A DNA stretch of 64,000 nucleotides from Microcebus murinus (Eukaryota > Chordata > Mammalia > Primates > Cheirogaleidae): assembly GCF_040939455.1 (NCBI RefSeq), contig NC_134136.1, positions 71,542,501 to 71,606,500 on the forward strand. Reading direction: 5' to 3'. The position numbers were made by a program, and so were the translations under genes. The notes under the pieces were generated by a model. It was not told the DNA's origin and searched no databases. It saw nothing but the letters and a program-made list of their open reading frames with translations. This document shows positions 49,849-61,157 of this stretch, one piece after another. Every line of letters starts with the position of its first letter. Position 1 is the stretch's first letter.

Positions 49849-50389
49849 TAAACATTGAATTCATGTTTAGTGCTCTGGATGATACAAAGAATATAATACA
49901 ATGTTAAAACCTCAAAAAGATTACTGAAAGAATAAAACATACAAAGGAAAAAATTGAAATTCAGAATCACATATATTTCATTAGGCAGCATATGATTAAA
50001 TGGCCTGTGTTATGGCTAAGTTCAGAGGATCTAAGGACTTCTAAAAGAGGCAAGCCACAAATTGTTTAAACAATGGGTAGGATTTTGTTCCAGAGAAAAG
50101 TGAGGTATGGGAAATTACAAATGAATGTCCAACAATGAATTAAACAATATATTTTACCTAGAGAATCAGGTGTTCATGCTGGAAAGGAAAGTTCATACCA
50201 GAAAATGGTTGCCTTTGATGAACTAACTGTGTTAACCTGTGAATATCTGCTCTCTAGAGATCTTTATTGTTATTATTTATTCAGAGAACAAAATGATGGT
50301 TTTTCATAATGAACACTATCTCAGTAAGAATGTCAATAATGCTAAATTACACACTTATCTCCCACATGAGGAAGAAAACAACTGAATGC
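49849..50389. other. Unique intergenic DNA
   Basis: No gene or clear repeat. Confidence 0.5.
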
Positions 50390-50590
50390 TCTCCAGCCTT
50401 CATTGCCTCTCATTTACCACCAGTCCATCCTCAAGACCCACCTCATGTGCAATGTCTCCTCAGAGGTTTACAAACTCCTGGAATGTCTGCTCTCATTTAT
50501 CACATGAAGATACAGCAACTTGCATATTTAGGTAACTCTCAAGTGCATAAATTTTGGTTTTCGATAAGAGGGCAGGCTCCTGGCTAGAGA
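50390..50590 (+). repeat. Possible L2 relic
   Basis: 'cctcaagacccacctcatgt' and 'gcaatgtctcctcagagg' resemble a sense L2 3' region; strongly decayed and tentative. The 92-codon frame overlapping it lacks gene context. Confidence 0.35.
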
Positions 50591-50619
50591 GAAACCCCAA
50601 TTTATATCAGGAAAGGGCA

Positions 50620-50740
50620 CTTCTGTTTATTGGGCACCTCATGCATTCCTAGCATTATGCTAAGTGTGTTTGCACATATTTTTGCATTTAATTCTCACAA
50701 CCACCAATCACTGTAAGCCAGTGAACTCCAGAGTGCAGTG
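50620..50740 (-). repeat. MIR SINE
   Basis: 'ttattgggcacctcatgcat' and 'gcatttaattctcacaacca' are antisense MIR blocks. Confidence 0.65.
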
Positions 50741-51049
50741 ATCCTGCTATGCTGATTAGAACTGTTTGTGCTGGTGATAAATACACATTCTCTTTTCATT
50801 GATTTATCTAAAATTATGCTGACAAAAATGACAAGAAATGGACCTTACAACTCATAGCTCTTTGTAACATACCACCACAAATGACAGCCTCCTTGATTCA
50901 TTAAACCCCAATTATTTGAAATCATATGTGTACTGGACATGGCAGAAGTATGAGTGTGAAGGGATGCACACAATTCTAAAATTCAGGAGGCATAGAGCGT
51001 CCTCCAGGTTCTAAGCCTCGTGCTGGTAGTCATATATGCCAGATATTAG

Positions 51050-51190
51050 CAATAACAAATAATGATTTTAGTGAACGTTTCCTATATCCAGACACTCTTC
51101 TAAGCACATCTATTAATTCATTTAATCCCCACAAGTACATGAGGTAGGTACTATTATCAACTTCATTGTACGTAGGAGAAAATTTGTCCC
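51050..51190 (-). repeat. MIR SINE
   Basis: 'ttcatttaatccccacaagt' followed by 'acatgaggtaggtactatta' is antisense MIR. Confidence 0.75.
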
Positions 51191-52559
51191 AAGTGGCATC
51201 TAAAAAGTTTCACTTCAGGTGATATATTTGCTTACTTGTTAATTTTGACATATAATTGGTTTCTCCCTGTCTCCTGCTCCAGCTCTTTGGATTCCAAGAG
51301 TCAAATTATGCAAAGAAGTGCTTTTTAAAATCAGTACATTTTTATATATAATATGCTTATTCATCTTCTGCTTATCAATCTTACTCAAATAATATGGATA
51401 GTAATTAATTTCAAAACATCAGGAAAATTACCTAACTCGTTGCACCTCAGCCTATAAACCTACAGAATATCAATGCAATTCTATCTTCTACTTAATGGGA
51501 AATCATTAGTCTGAAGTTATATTTTGATCATAAAAGTGTTTTAAGAAATTTAAACTCCTCTACAGGGTAAGGATTAACCAAGCGAAATTGTTGCTAAATG
51601 AATATATATATATATAATTTATCCTGGCTGCCTTTAATTTGTTTTCCCTAAGAACTATGTTTACATCAACAAAACAATTCTCTATTTTTATTACTTCCAC
51701 TGCCACTTTATCAGATAAAAATTTATCTTCTCTTTTTTAGCTTGTCCTTCCTGCTTCTCTGGTCCTTGATAATAATCAATTCAAGTGAAGGCAGATTTCT
51801 TTTGGTGTCACTCATATTGATTAAAATGGGAAGCAACAGAAAACACAGAAAAGGTAGGGGCAAGTGTGGGAGTTAAAAAAGTACAAACTAATGTTTATAC
51901 TGCAGCATAACAGGGACCAGAAATTGAAGAAAAGGACTTGAAGAGTAAGTCTACCAGTACAGACTGTTGTACCATTCAGAGTCCCTGAGGATTCTCATCA
52001 GCAGCAATTAAAGAGAACCAGAAACTCAAGTTTAGCACTGAGTTTATGGAGCATTAATCCCAGAAGTGTATCTATACTGGTGCTGCTGTGACTTCAGAAA
52101 GTTATTTTTAACACAGACAACTGCACTTTCCTTTCTAAATTCTCAAGCTATAATTAAGCATAAGTGGACAAAGTACTTGCATAGAATGTTCAAAAATAAT
52201 GATTCATCATGTTTGTTCCACAAAGAAATGCTCCTTTATATTTTTGATGGATCTTCTGCATGAAGGCAACAAGTTGTTGGAATGCCAACTATCTTTCTTT
52301 GTAGTTTATCAATATGTTATGTCAGACACTTTGCTAAAAATAACAGTGAAACAAACGTAAGTCTGGGGATTGGAAATAATGCTAAGCCCTTCATCATTTG
52401 TTTTCCTTTCCAAGAGACAGCTATACTGAGACTTAGATATTTCACTTAGAGACTTTATCATTTGAAAGATATGAAGTCTTTATGTATTGCTTCTAAAATA
52501 CGTGTGAAAGTTTCATCCCAGGGGCTGGGTGGCTTAGGTCAGTTGAAAATGCTTAATAT
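51191..52559. other. Unique intergenic DNA
   Basis: No gene. A short TA run lies at about 51602-51616; otherwise unassigned. Confidence 0.5.
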
Positions 52560-52700
52560 TTAATGTTAATAAGATTATGTCCATTTTACAGGTATCGAAA
52601 CTGACGTGCAGGTTGCTTAAGAAACTTCCTTATCATTACACAGCTAATACAAATGTCGAAACTTTCTTTGAAACCTAAGTCCAATTCCAAAGTTCATGTT
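52560..52700 (-). repeat. MIR SINE
   Basis: 'ccattttacaggtatcgaaa' and 'acacagctaatacaaatg' are antisense MIR blocks. Confidence 0.65.
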
Positions 52701-53273
52701 TATTTTGCCAATGGATTGTGTAGAAAGAGGAACATGTCTCAAAACAATAAAAACAACTAAAGGGATGGATAATGGATTTCATGAGAAATATTTAAAGAAT
52801 CTGATGGTCTTCTTCACTATGAAAATTTAATACAGAACAAATTACCTATCTTTTACATATTGCCAATAACTAAAACACAGGATATTGTTTTAACTATGAG
52901 AAAAAATGAGACATTTTAAGACATCAAAAAATGTATTCACTATTTGAGTGCAGAAGGCCCAGAGAAAAGGCCCAATTAATGTGTCTGTTCCTGGAATATT
53001 CCAAGCAAAATATGGGCAGGCTACTCTTTAACCTGCTCAAAGAGACATAGCAGGAGTGCAGGTTCTCCTTATGACCCTTTCTGCCTTATGATCCCATGAG
53101 TCTGTTACCTAATATTTTGCAAATTAAAAAGTCCATAGTGCTTTATGATCATTCCATTTGTACCTTAAAGTAGGGTAGGGGGTATGCGGCATTAAAATAT
53201 CTTGCAGTTACTATTAATGGAGCATAATAATATATGTTGATCCCATTTTGATTTAGAGATCTAATAATGAAAT
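52701..53273. other. Unique intergenic DNA
   Basis: No gene or repeat recognised. The last bases lead into the putative duplication flanking the L1 pile. Confidence 0.5.
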
Positions 53274-53285
53274 AAGATGTGCTCA

Positions 53286-56200
53286 CAGTACTGCTCTAGC
53301 TGTGTCCCAGAGGATTTGATAACTTGTCTCTCTGTTGTAATTAAGTTCGAAGAATTTTTTGATTTTCATCTTGATTTCCTCATTTATGAAGTAATCCTTT
53401 AGCAGAAAGTTGTTTAATTTCCACATTTTTGTGTAGAAATGTGGGTTTCTATTAGGATTGATTTATACTTTTATTCCACTGTGATCTGAGATGATACATC
53501 ATACAATATCTATTTTTTAAATTTTTTTGAGAATTGCTTTGTGTCCTAGGATATGGTCAATCTTAGATAATGTCCCATGAGCTGATGAGAAGAACGTGTA
53601 TTCCATGGATTTGGGGTAGAATGTCCAAATGTCAGTCAGGCCCAATTGTTCTAGAGTTTTGTTTAAATCCATTATTTCTTTATTAATTTTCTGTTTGGAG
53701 GATCTGCCCTGTGCAGTCAGTGCAGTGTTGAAATATCTGATTATTATGGGATTGCTGTTAATCAATTTGCTTAGATCCAGTAAGGTTTGCTTTATGAATC
53801 TGGGTGCACCTAAGTTGGGTGCATATACATTTAAAATTGTTATGTATTCTTGTTGAACTGTACTCTTCACCATTAAGCAGTATTGAGAGGAAAGTTTATT
53901 TCCATAAATTCCTATATCCAAAAGTCAAAAAGATCACAAATATACAATCTAATGAATCTCCTAAAAGAGCTGGAAAAAAGAGAACAGACCAACCCCAAAC
54001 CCAGCAGAAGAAGTGAAATTAACAAATCAAATCATAACTAAACAAAATTAACAACATGGAAACTATACACAAGATTAATAAAACAAAAACATGGTTCTTC
54101 TAAAAAATAAACAAAATTGACATGCCCCTGGCTAGACTTATGAAAAACTGAAAAGAGAAATCTCTAATAAGCTTCATCAGGAACAAAACAGGAGATATCA
54201 CAGCCGATCCCACGGAGATACAAAATATAATCTACGAATACTACCAAAGTATTTATGCACACAAACTGGAAAAGGGGGAGGAAACGGATAAATGTCTAGA
54301 AACACGCAGTCTCCCTTGGCTCAACCAGGAAGAAATAGAATTTCTGAACAGACCAATATCAAGAGCTGAAATAAAACAGCAATTAAAAACATTAATAAAA
54401 AGAAAAGTCCTGGCCCAGACGGTTTCACAGCCGAATTTTACCAAACTTACAAAGAAGAACTGGTGCCTATCTTGCAGAAATTATTCCCCAACATTGAGAA
54501 AGATGAGATCCTTCCAGAGTCATTTTACCAAGCCAACATCACCTTGACCCCTAAACCAGGAAAGATGCAACAAAGAAAGAAAACTACAGACCAATATCCC
54601 TTATGAATACAGATGCAAAAATTTTCAACAAAATCCTAGCTAACCGAGTCCAGATGCTTATCAAGATAATAATCCATCAAAACCAAGTTGGCTTCATCCC
54701 CAGGATGCAGGGATGGCTCAACATACACAAATCTATAAATGAAATTCACCACATAAACAGAAGCAAAAACAAAGACCATATGATCCTTTCAATAGATGCA
54801 GCAAAAGCATTTGAAAAAAAAATCAACACCCTTTCATGATAAGAACACTTAATAACATAGGCATAGATTGGGCATAAGTAAAAATGATACAACCCATATA
54901 TGACAAACCCACAGCCAATATAATACTCAATGGAGAATAATTGAAAGCATTCCAACTCAGAACTAGAACCAGGCAAGGTTGCCCACTATCTCCACTTCTA
55001 TTCAACATAGTGCTGGAAGTCCTGGATATAGCAATTAGACATAAAAGTGGAATTGAAGATATCCAAATGGGGGCAGAAGAAATCAAACTTTCACTGTTTA
55101 CTGACAATATGATATTATATTTAGAAAATTCACTGTTTACTGATGATATGAGATTATATTTAGAAAATCCCAAGGATTCAACCAAGACTCCTGGAATTGA
55201 TAAATGAATTTAGTAAAGTCTAAGGATAAAAAATCAATACACAGAAATCAGAGGTATCCATATGCACCAACAACAGTCAGATTGAGGAACAAATCAAAGA
55301 CTCAATACCCTTCACAATAGCAACAAAGAAAATAAAGTACCTAGGAATATACTTAACTAAGGAGGTAAAAGACCTTACAGGGAGAACTATGAAAGACTGA
55401 GGAAGGAAATAGCAGAGGATGTAAACAGATGGAAATCCATACTATGCTTGTGGGTTGGCAGACTTAACATTGTTAAAATATCTATAATACCCAAACTGAT
55501 CTCCAGATTCAATGGAATCCCTATTACAATCCCAACATCAATTTTCACAGATATAGAAAAAAATAATTTTGTGCTTCATTTGGAACCAGAGAAGACATTG
55601 TATATCAAAAGCAATTCTAGTCAATAAAAACAAAATGGGAGGTATCAGTATGCCAGATTTCAAACTAAACTACAAAGCTGTAGTAATTAAATCAATTTGG
55701 TATTGGCACAAAAATAGGAATATTGACCAGTAAAACAGAACTGAGAACCCTGATATAAAACCATCCTCATTTAACCATCTAATCTTCAACAAAGCAGACA
55801 AACACATCTGCTGGGGAAAAGAATTCCTCTTCAATAAATAGTGCTTGGAAAACTGGATATCCACTTGTAGAAAGCTGAAGCAGGACCTACATCTTTCACC
55901 TCTCACAAAAATCCATTCACACTGGGTAACAGACTTAAACTTATGGTATAAAACTATTAGAATTTTAGAGAAAAATGTTGGAAACACTCTCCTGGACATT
56001 GGCCTAGGCAAAGAATTTATGAAGAAGACCCCAAAGGCAATCACATCATCAACAAAAATAAATGAACGGGACTTGATCAAACTAAAAAGCTTCTGAACAG
56101 CTAAAGAAACAGTCATGAAAGCAAACAGACAATCTACAGAATAGGAGAAAATTTTCACATCCTACACTTCCGATTATGGGCTGATAACTAGAATCTACTT

Positions 56201-56397
56201 AGAATTCAGGAAAATCACAAAGAAAAAATCAAACAACCCTATCAAAAACTGGGAAGAGGACATGAACAGAAACTTTTCAAAAGACGACAGAGTAATGGCT
56301 AAAAAACATATGAAAAAAATGTTTAATATCTCTAATCATCAGGGAAATGCAAATCAAAACTGCAATGACATATCATTTATCTCCATTAAGAATGGAC
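53286..56397 (+). mobile_element. L1 with twin-priming inversion (base of an L1 pile)
   Basis: The inverted part at 53286-53875 is antisense endonuclease (frame 53517-53921: [19 protein letters not shown]). The sense part starts at about 53876 with gcagtattgagagg and runs through the RT into the C-domain. The inverted part's L1-3' edge (ctagagcagtac) overlaps the sense start, so the seam sits at one L1 position. Sense frames include 54603-54839 ([11 protein letters not shown]), 54941-55207 ([19 protein letters not shown]) and 55845-56096 ([16 protein letters not shown]). A short tandem duplication at about 55120-55165 repeats the FTDD/YLEN block. It is heavily frameshifted and is cut at 56397 by another L1. 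Confidence 0.9.
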
Positions 56398-57384
56398 CTA
56401 CACCTTTGACCTCTCACAAAAATCAACTCACAAGCCACAGAATGGGAGAAATTATTTGCTTTCTACACTTCCGATAAAGGTCTAATAACAAGACTCTATA
56501 TAGAACATAAAAGAATTAACAAGAAAAAATCAAACAACACTATCAAGAAATGGGCAATGAAAATGAACAGAAATTTCTCCAAAGAAGACAATAACACCTT
56601 AAAACATATAAAAAATGCTCAACATCTCTAATCATCAGAGAAATGCAAATCACAACCACAATGAGATACCACCTAATCCCAGTGAGAATGGCCTGTATCA
56701 AGAAATCCCAAAACAACAGATGCTGGCGAGGATGTGGAGAGACAGAAACAATCTTACACTGCTGGAGGGACTGTATATTAGTGCAACCTCTTTTGAAAAG
56801 AATTTGGAGATACCTCAAACAGCTAGAAGTAGAAATACCATTCAACTGAGCAATAGCATTGTTGGACATCTACCCAAAAGAGCATAAGACATTCTATCAT
56901 AAAGACATCTGCACCCAAATGTTTAAGGCAATACAATTCACTATTGCAAGATCATGGATACAACCCAAGTGCCCATCAATTTATAAGTGGTTATTAAAAT
57001 TTGGTATATTCTCACAATGGAATATTAATTCTAAGAAATGACAATGAGCTAGCAATGTTTATGCTCTCCTGGATTAAGCTTAAGCCCGTTATCCAAAGTG
57101 AAGTGACACAAGATGAAAAAAATGGGCTCCACATCCACTCACCATATAATTGGTACTGAATGATTAAAATTATGGTGCTCAAGTAGTGTTAGTGTTCACC
57201 AGGGATTCCGAGGCGGGGAGAGACCCACATCTTATGGTTGTGGCAAGCATTCGGGGGTAAGGGAATACCTCTAATGCTTCTTTGGAAGAGGCAAAGATAT
57301 ACAATGCAACCAAACATCAAAAGAAAAGAAAAGAAAAGAAAAGAAAAGAAAAGAAAAGAAAAGAAAAGAAAAGAAAAGAAAAGA
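56398..57384 (+). mobile_element. Divergent L1 fragment with unusual 3' UTR and (AAAAG)n tail
   Basis: At 56398 the sequence jumps back to an earlier ORF2 position (acctacacctttgacctctc), repeating the C-domain in a more diverged version (56643-56849: [18 protein letters not shown]). After a stop near 57160 the 3' UTR differs from all others here (57186-57318: 'accagggattccgaggcggg', 'catcttatggttgtggcaag') and ends in (AAAAG)n at 57321-57384. An internal deletion joins the SPLTKINS and TEWEKLF positions. It is a distinct, probably older L1 lineage. Confidence 0.8.
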
Positions 57385-57395
57385 AGAAAAGAAAA
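57321..57395 (+). repeat. (AAAAG)n microsatellite
   Basis: About 12 pentamer units grading into a pure A run. It looks like an expanded L1 A-tail, and its translations give KE/R-rich or F/L/S-rich artefacts. Confidence 0.95.
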
Positions 57396-57599
57396 AAAAA
57401 ACACTTATCGGGTGGTTGGCAGGTGGGAGAGGGGAGAACAGGAAAGATATATACTTATATAATCAGTGCAGTGTGCACCACCTTGGGGTTGGACACACGT
57501 GATATTCTGGCACAGTGGGGGTGAGGGGTGGCAGGGGAAATATATGCAACCCTAACTATTTGTACCCCTATAATATGATAAAATAAAAGGAAAAAAATA
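57396..57599 (+). mobile_element. L1 3' UTR remnant
   Basis: 'ggttggcaggtgggagaggg', 'gatatatacttatataatca' and 'acccctataatatg' followed by A-rich sequence are the usual L1 3' UTR. It may be the displaced 3' end of the 53286-56397 element or a separate insertion. Confidence 0.75.
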
Positions 57600-58753
57600 A
57601 TTCTAGTGAAAAACACTGCAAATACTCTTCTAGACATTGGCCTAGGCAAAGAATTTATGAAGAAGACCCCAAAGGCAATCACAGCAGCAACAAAAATAAA
57701 TAAATGGGACCTGATCAAATTAAAAAGCTTCCGCACAGCCAAAGAAACTGTCAAGAGAGCAAACAGACAACCCACAGAATGGGAGAAAATATTGGCAAGA
57801 TACATATTCGATAAAGTGCTGATAACTAGAATTTATTTAGAACTCAGGAAAATCAGCAAGGAAAAATCAAACTACCCTATCAAAAAATGGGCAAAGGTCA
57901 TGAACAGAAATTTTTCAAAAGCAGACAGAATAATGACCAACAAACATATGAAAAAATGTTCAACATCTCTAATCATCAGGGGAATGCAAATCAAAACTGC
58001 AATGAGATATCACCTGGCTCCAGTAAGAATGGCCTTTATCAAAAAGTCCCCAAACAATAAATGTTAGAAAGGATGCGGAGAGATAGGAACACTCCTACAC
58101 TGCTGGTGGGACTGCAAACTAGTTTAACATCTGTGGAAAAAATATGGAGATACCTTAAAGAGATACAAGTAGATCTACCATTTGATCCCACAATTCCACT
58201 ACTGGGCATCTACTAAAAAGATCAAAAGTCAGTTTATTAAACAAACTTTGCACTCACGTGTTTATAGCAGCACAATTCACAATCACAAAGTTGTGGAAAC
58301 AACCCAAGTGCCCATCAATTAATGAGTGGATTAATAAAATGTGGTATATGTATACCATGGAGTACTATTCAGCCCTAAGAAATAACGGTGATATAGTTTT
58401 AAGAAACAATGGTGATATAGCACCTCTTTTATTTTCCTGGATAGAGCTGAAACCCATTCTACTTAGTGAAGTATTTCAAGAATGGAACAACAAGCACCAC
58501 ATGTACTCACCAACAAATTGGTATTAACGGATCGACACCTCAGTGGGCATATAGGAATAATATTTATTGGGTGTTGGGCAGGTGGGAGGGTGGAGGAGGT
58601 GATGGTTATATACAAACACAATGAGTGAGATGTGCAACATTTGGGGGATGGTCACACTTGAAGCTCTGACTGGAGGGGGAAGGGGGGCATGGGCAATATA
58701 TGTAACTTTAATATTTGTAGCCCCATAATATGCTGAAATAAAAAAAATAAAAA
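57600..58753 (+). mobile_element. 5'-truncated L1, head-to-tail
   Basis: It begins in the ORF2 C-domain ([21 protein letters not shown], frame 57606-58067) and continues through frame 58258-58527 to PTNWY, a normal 3' UTR and an A-tail at about 58738. A 24-base tandem duplication at 58373-58420 repeats the NNGDI block. One break near 58066 and others near 58200 disable it. It starts directly behind the preceding A-rich end. Confidence 0.92.
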
Positions 58754-59509
58754 GGACATTAAAATATAAAAGAATGACATTTATCAAAAAGTCCCCAAAC
58801 AATAGATGTTGGCTTTTATGCAGGGAGATAGGAATAGTCCTACACGGTTGGTAGGACTGCCAACTCTCTCAACCTCTGTGGAAAGCAATATGGAGATACC
58901 TTAAAGCAATACAAGTAGGTCTAGCATTTCATTCAGCAATCCCACTACTGGGCATCTATCCAAAAGATCAAATGACACTTAAAAAAACCAAACCAAAACA
59001 AAACAAAACAAAACACCTGCACTCAAATGTTTATTGCAGCACAATTCGCAATTGAAAAGTTGTGGAAATAATCCAAGGGCTCATCAATATATGAGTGGAT
59101 TAATAAAATGTGGTATGTGTATACCATTGAGTACTATTCAGCCCTAAGAAATAATGGTGATATAGCATATCTTGTTGTTTTGTTTTTTTTTTTTCTGGAT
59201 AGATCTGGAACCCATACTACTAAGTAAAATATCCCAAGAATGGAAAAACAAGCACCACATATACTCACCAGCAAATTGGTATTAACTGATCAGTACTTAA
59301 GTGGACACATAGGAATTACATTTATTGGGCACTGGGCACGTCGCAGGGGGGAGGGGGACAGGTATATACATACATACTGAGTGAGACGTGCACCACCTGG
59401 GGGACGGTTACACTTGATGCTCAGATTTGTGGGAGGAGGCAGGGGCATTGTTCAAAACCTTAAAATTTGTACCCCCATAATATGCTTAAATAAAAAAAAA
59501 GAAAGAAAG
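58754..59509 (+). mobile_element. 5'-truncated L1, last of head-to-tail series
   Basis: It starts near 'gaatgacatttatcaaaaag' in the ORF2 C-domain and carries an (AAAAC)n-like expansion at 58981-59014. It continues to the 3' UTR (59290-59490) and an A-tail with gaaagaaa decay at 59491-59510. It is followed by aaggtgtgttca (59510-59521), which resembles aagatgtgctca (53274-53285) at the far left of the pile. Confidence 0.92.
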
Positions 59510-59521
59510 AAGGTGTGTTCA

Positions 59522-60149
59522 ATCAGTGTTGGTGAAATGATTTTTCTCCTAAATGCCATATATAAAAAGAAGAATCCATTTAGACACAGTGATTTATATA
59601 AAGCTTCTCCTCTCATGCATCACAACCTAACTCATCAGACATGAATGACATAATGACTTGATGAACCAAGATTTCCCTCAAGTCGTATGTCACAAGGAGT
59701 GAAAGAAATAAAAATATTTCATTATTCATAAATATCTTCTTTTCCAATAACACTATTTTAATAGTCTTATTCTTCTCGTCGACTCTACTGAATTGCATTG
59801 GTTTGTAACTGAATTTATTTCACTCCTTATTAAGTTCACTTAATCTGTTGAGAGAATTTCTTTGCCTTTCAAAGTTCAGAGCTCACTCTTCAAACAAGAC
59901 TGCTTATGTACTCTAAGATTTCTTTTTCAAATAAGCCTGTAAAACTAATGGAAACTTTCACAGGCCATAGGATATGGGAATAAACCATTGCAGGAGGAAT
60001 AAATATATCACTACAACATAAGTAAATAGAATATATAACTGCAAACCCTGAAGGATAGCAAATAGTTGGTATGTTGAGACCTCAAACTGAGTAAGACTGC
60101 TTGAGATGGGCATAAAGTGAAAATAATGTTGATCAATTAGTTCCCAATT
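59522..60149. other. Unique AT-rich intergenic DNA
   Basis: No gene or repeat recognised. Confidence 0.5.
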
Positions 60150-60376
60150 TTTTTTTTGTTTTTTAATTCTTGTGACACTTCACTTAGAATAATGGTCGGA
60201 AGTACGATCCGGGTTAATACAAGCAGTATTACTTCACCATTTATTATGGCTGAGTAGTATTCCCTAGAATACAAATACGCCATTTTTTTAATCCACTCAT
60301 GTATGGATAGACACTGGATTTGTTTCCACATCTTGGCAATTGTGAATTGTGCTGCTATAAACATTTGAGTGCAGGT
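60150..60376 (-). mobile_element. L1 ORF2 C-terminal fragment lacking 3' UTR
   Basis: Poly-T at 60150-60167 joins directly to ORF2 near the 'ttcttgtgacacttc' position (frame 60137-60364: MFIAAQFTIAKMWKQ, SVIILSEVSQE-like end). All of the L1 3' UTR is absent. The join coincides with an A-rich stretch in ORF2 (ggaaaaacaag in siblings), suggesting reverse transcription began inside ORF2. It is cut at 60376 by the next L1. Confidence 0.8.
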
Positions 60377-60404
60377 TTTTGTTTTTGTTTATTTATTTAT
60401 TTAT

Positions 60405-61067
60405 ATATTCTTCTATTTTTTTTTATTTCAGTATATTATGGAGGTACAAATGTTTAGGTTGTGTATGTTGCCCATGCCCCCCGCTCTCGAGTAAGAGCTT
60501 CAAGCGTTTCCATCCTTCAGTTGGTGTGTAATGCACTCATTATATATGTATATACCCATACCTACATCCCCCTTCCCATCTGCCTGAGAACCAGATAAAT
60601 GTAATTCTTATATGTGCACTTAGGTGTTGATCGGTGAAACCAATTTGATGGTGAGTACATATGGTGCTTATTTTTCCATTCTTGGGCTATTTCAATTAGT
60701 AGAATGGGTTCCAGCTCTATCCAGGAAAATAAAATAGGTCCTATATCACTGTTGTTTCTTATAATTGAATAGTATTCCATGGTACGCATATACATTTTAT
60801 TAATCCACTCATGTATCTATGGGCACTTGGGTTGTTTCCACATCTTTGCAATTGTGAATTTTGCTACTATAAACATTCAAGTGCAGGTGTCTTTTATATA
60901 GAATTTCTTTTGTTCTTTTGGGTAGATGCCAACTAATGGGATTGCTGGAGCAAATGGTAGATTTACTTGTATCTCTTTGAGATATCTCCGTATAGCTTTC
61001 CACAGAGGTTGTGCTGGTTTGAAGTCCCACCAGCAGTATATGAGTGTTCTTATGTCTCCACATCCAC
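60405..61067 (-). mobile_element. Older 5'-truncated L1
   Basis: Minus-strand poly-T, 'cagtatattatggaggtac' 3' end, 3' UTR of the older type (gcccccc, 'gagtaagagcttcaagcg') shared with 26.5-27.5 kb, then the ORF2 C-terminus (frames 60562-60795 and 60809-61063), ending at 'gtctccacatccac'. Confidence 0.9.
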
Positions 61068-61157
61068 AGAGAGCCAGGAGGACACCCCTACTCTGCCATT
61101 TTTCACAATCTCTGACCCAAAATTTTGTATTTCCATGGTATGATTTTTAATTTCCAC
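61068..61157. other. Short non-L1 spacer
   Basis: About 90 bases of unassigned sequence between two minus-strand L1s. Confidence 0.5.

Noticed and set aside
50309..50587. 92-codon open frame in unique DNA
   Set aside because: It partly overlaps an L2-like relic; codon composition and context give no support for a gene.
57189..57524. Lysine/glutamate-rich and phenylalanine-rich frames
   Set aside because: Translations of the (AAAAG)n tract.
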